A stretch of 64,000 nucleotides of DNA, taken from positions 1 to 64,000 of the forward strand of contig JAIBBK010000028.1 in the NCBI GenBank assembly GCA_019694675.1, in the 5' to 3' direction. The position numbers and the translations under genes are program-made. Source of the stretch: Ignavibacteria bacterium. GTDB taxonomy: Bacteria; Bacteroidota; Ignavibacteria; Tepidaquicellales; Tepidaquicellaceae. The notes under the pieces were generated by a model. It was not told the DNA's origin. It did no database searches and saw nothing but the letters and a program-made list of their open reading frames with translations. Positions 62,377-64,000 of this stretch are shown here, piece by piece. Position 1 is the first letter of the stretch. Every line of letters begins with the position of its first letter.

Positions 62377-64000
62377 TCAGTGCAGACTGCCTTTCTTCTT
62401 CGCTGTCCCGTTTCCGTTCTTTGTAAGCTCAAGTCCGGGAAGAGGATTGTACGGGCGCTTTGAAAAATCCGGGAATGCAACAGGGTTACGCTTCAACTGC
62501 TTCAAGGCTATTTCTATCGCCTTGTCAAGTTGCGGGTCCTTTCCATCTGCAAAGTCCTGCGGAGTAATATCCACTTCAATGTCGGGATCAGTTCCGTAAT
62601 TCTCCACGCCCCAGCCGACATCCTTCATGTAAAAGGCGTACTCGGGCTGTGAAGTGTATGTACCGTCTGCAAGTGTCATCTTGGGATTTATGCCGATCAC
62701 TCCTCCCCATGTCCTTTTGCCCACCAGCGTTCCGAGCTTCATCTGTTTGAAGTTGTGACTGAAGATGTCGCCGTCTGATCCTGCATATTCGTCAGTGACT
62801 GCAACTATCGGCCCCGCAACACTGTGGCTCGGATAAGGCGATATGCTTCCCCATCTTGATATGTCGTATCCAAGCTGTCTTCTCGAAAGCTTCTCAAGAA
62901 TAAGTTGTGATACATGTCCGCCGCCGTTGTCGCGTATGTCGACCACAAGCCCGTCGCGCGCGGACTCATATATATAGTACCGGTGAAATTCCGAATATCC
63001 CTCCGGACCCATGTCGGGAATGTGAACATAACCAAGTTTTCCGCCTGACCTCTCGTGAACATAACTGCGTTTCTTCTCCACCCATTGCCTGTACTTTGAA
63101 TCGTAATCATTTGCAAGAGTCTTAACGTCAACGCTTCTTACTTTTCCTGTCTTCCTGGATTTCACCGTCAGTCTCACAATGTTGTTTGCCTGATTCACGA
63201 GCAATGCCGCAGGCGGAACCTGCTCACTCAGCTTCTCTCCGTTTATCTCAACAAGCAGATCACCGTTTGCTATGTCTGCTCCCGCGCTCAGAAGCGGCGA
63301 ACTGCTCTTCCACGAATCTCCGTGATAGATGTTCTTTATCCTGTAGGCCTTCTCCTTGTTGTCATACTCAAATTCCGCACCCAACGATCCGAGCTTGTAA
63401 TTCGGAACGGGCTTGTAATCTCCGCCCCATTCATAAGCATGAGATGTACCAAGCTCTCCCTGCATCTCCCATATAAGATCCGAGAATTCGGTTCGCGTGG
63501 CGATCTTTTCAAGAAGGGGAAGATAACGTTCATATACCGCTTTCCAGTCAACTCCCGACATGTCCGGAGTCCAGAAATGTTCTTTCTGCAGTCTCCAGGC
63601 TTCGGAGTACATCTGCTTCCATTCGCTCATCGGGTCCACATTCACTTTCAGCCTTGTTAGATCCAGCCAGTCGCTTCTGCCCGAGTGAGCCGAGCTTCCG
63701 TCACCATCGCTGTCTTCAAACATATCTGTCTTTAGAAAGAGATTGTTCAGATGCCTGTAAACAAGCGTCTTGCCGTTCATCGAAACCCTGAAACTCATGA
63801 CCTTCCTTGCAATGTGCTCCACCTTCTGAGTGTTGAAATCAAACCTGTCCAGCGCCTCGTCCGAAGGATGCTTTTCCCAGTACCAGTGATGAAGCGATCC
63901 TTTGATCGGCTCACGGCTGCATACAAGCCCGTCTTTCACTGCGGCTATCTGAAAGTAGTTCTTCTCCGGAAGAGGGAATGAAAAGATCCTCTCCTGTATT
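62377..64000 (-). CDS. Tricorn-type S41 protease, C-terminal part (5' end outside the window)
   Basis: The frame is open through the right edge (continuing IQERIFSFPLPEKNYFQIAA upstream), so only ~540 C-terminal residues are visible. They comprise the end of a beta-propeller (TQKVEHIARKVMSFRVSMNG), the C1 helical domain (YSEAWRLQKEHFWTPDMSGVDW), a PDZ domain (SSPLLSAGADIANGDLLVEING) and the S41 core: GYVHIPDMGPEG, VVDIRDNGGG and VTDEYAGSDGDIF with the nucleophile Ser. This matches tricorn protease homologues, which trim peptides; TSHAYEWGGD carries the His of the active site. Whether it is cytoplasmic or exported depends on the missing N-terminus. Confidence 0.9.
   Translation of the reverse strand, partial: IQERIFSFPLPEKNYFQIAAVKDGLVCSREPIKGSLHHWYWEKHPSDEALDRFDFNTQKVEHIARKVMSFRVSMNGKTLVYRHLNNLFLKTDMFEDSDGDGSSAHSGRSDWLDLTRLKVNVDPMSEWKQMYSEAWRLQKEHFWTPDMSGVDWKAVYERYLPLLEKIATRTEFSDLIWEMQGELGTSHAYEWGGDYKPVPNYKLGSLGAEFEYDNKEKAYRIKNIYHGDSWKSSSPLLSAGADIANGDLLVEINGEKLSEQVPPAALLVNQANNIVRLTVKSRKTGKVRSVDVKTLANDYDSKYRQWVEKKRSYVHERSGGKLGYVHIPDMGPEGYSEFHRYYIYESARDGLVVDIRDNGGGHVSQLILEKLSRRQLGYDISRWGSISPYPSHSVAGPIVAVTDEYAGSDGDIFSHNFKQMKLGTLVGKRTWGGVIGINPKMTLADGTYTSQPEYAFYMKDVGWGVENYGTDPDIEVDITPQDFADGKDPQLDKAIEIALKQLKRNPVAFPDFSKRPYNPLPGLELTKNGNGTAKKKGSLH

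Overview
This window looks like a chromosomal segment of a Bacteroidota/Ignavibacteriota-type bacterium, most likely an Ignavibacteria relative. The basis is three large secreted proteins with a 'YPNPFNP' type-A C-terminal sorting tail (type IX secretion), a fourth of the same type, several secreted proteins with an Ignavibacteria-style dockerin tail, and DUF1569, DoxX and helical-repeat proteins common in that group. No rRNA, tRNA or CRISPR array was seen.

Layout. (1) 1-1730: a Y1 (HUH) transposase gene of the REP-associated IS200 type, embedded in an array of at least 28 short palindromes spaced every 46 bp. (2) 1.7-16 kb: a secretion-rich block with a GH9 glycoside hydrolase, a sorting-tail protein with propeller-like repeats, DoxX, DUF1569, a caspase-fold-like lipoprotein, two dockerin-tail proteins, a possible cohesin-like sorting-tail protein and a cytoplasmic helical-repeat protein. 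(3) 16.1-39.6 kb: a visibly A/T-richer defence island bounded on both sides by direct copies of the same ~183-bp GC-rich repeat. It holds a split AAA ATPase (DUF3696-like) with an unknown partner, and a type I restriction-modification locus (half-size HsdS, HsdM, full HsdS, HsdR, YgjP-like metallopeptidase). Inserted in that locus are an AbiE-like antitoxin/nucleotidyltransferase pair, a complete type II-short CBASS (patatin CapV, CD-NTase, E2-like protein) and a Fic AMPylase. A RecQ-like helicase follows, flanked by its own ~240-bp diverged direct repeats. (4) 39.7-46.2 kb: metabolism, with an aldo/keto reductase and a compact xanthine-dehydrogenase operon (small subunit, molybdopterin subunit, a small membrane protein, XdhC). 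(5) 46.7-64 kb: giant secreted proteins, namely two paralogous FG-GAP/sorting-tail proteins with near-identical C-termini, a 2783-residue parallel beta-helix protein with a dockerin tail, and a tricorn-type S41 protease cut by the window edge.

The most interesting structures are the 46-bp-phased palindrome array with compensatory stem changes and a lone relative 48 kb away; the nesting of CBASS, an AbiE-like pair and Fic inside one type I R-M locus; long direct repeats flanking the whole island and, separately, the helicase; and a shared 'RNSxETWS + dockerin' C-terminal module in four secreted proteins that lack the usual sorting tail, one of them 49 bp from a possibly cohesin-like gene. No database search was possible; family names rest on recognised motifs and context.
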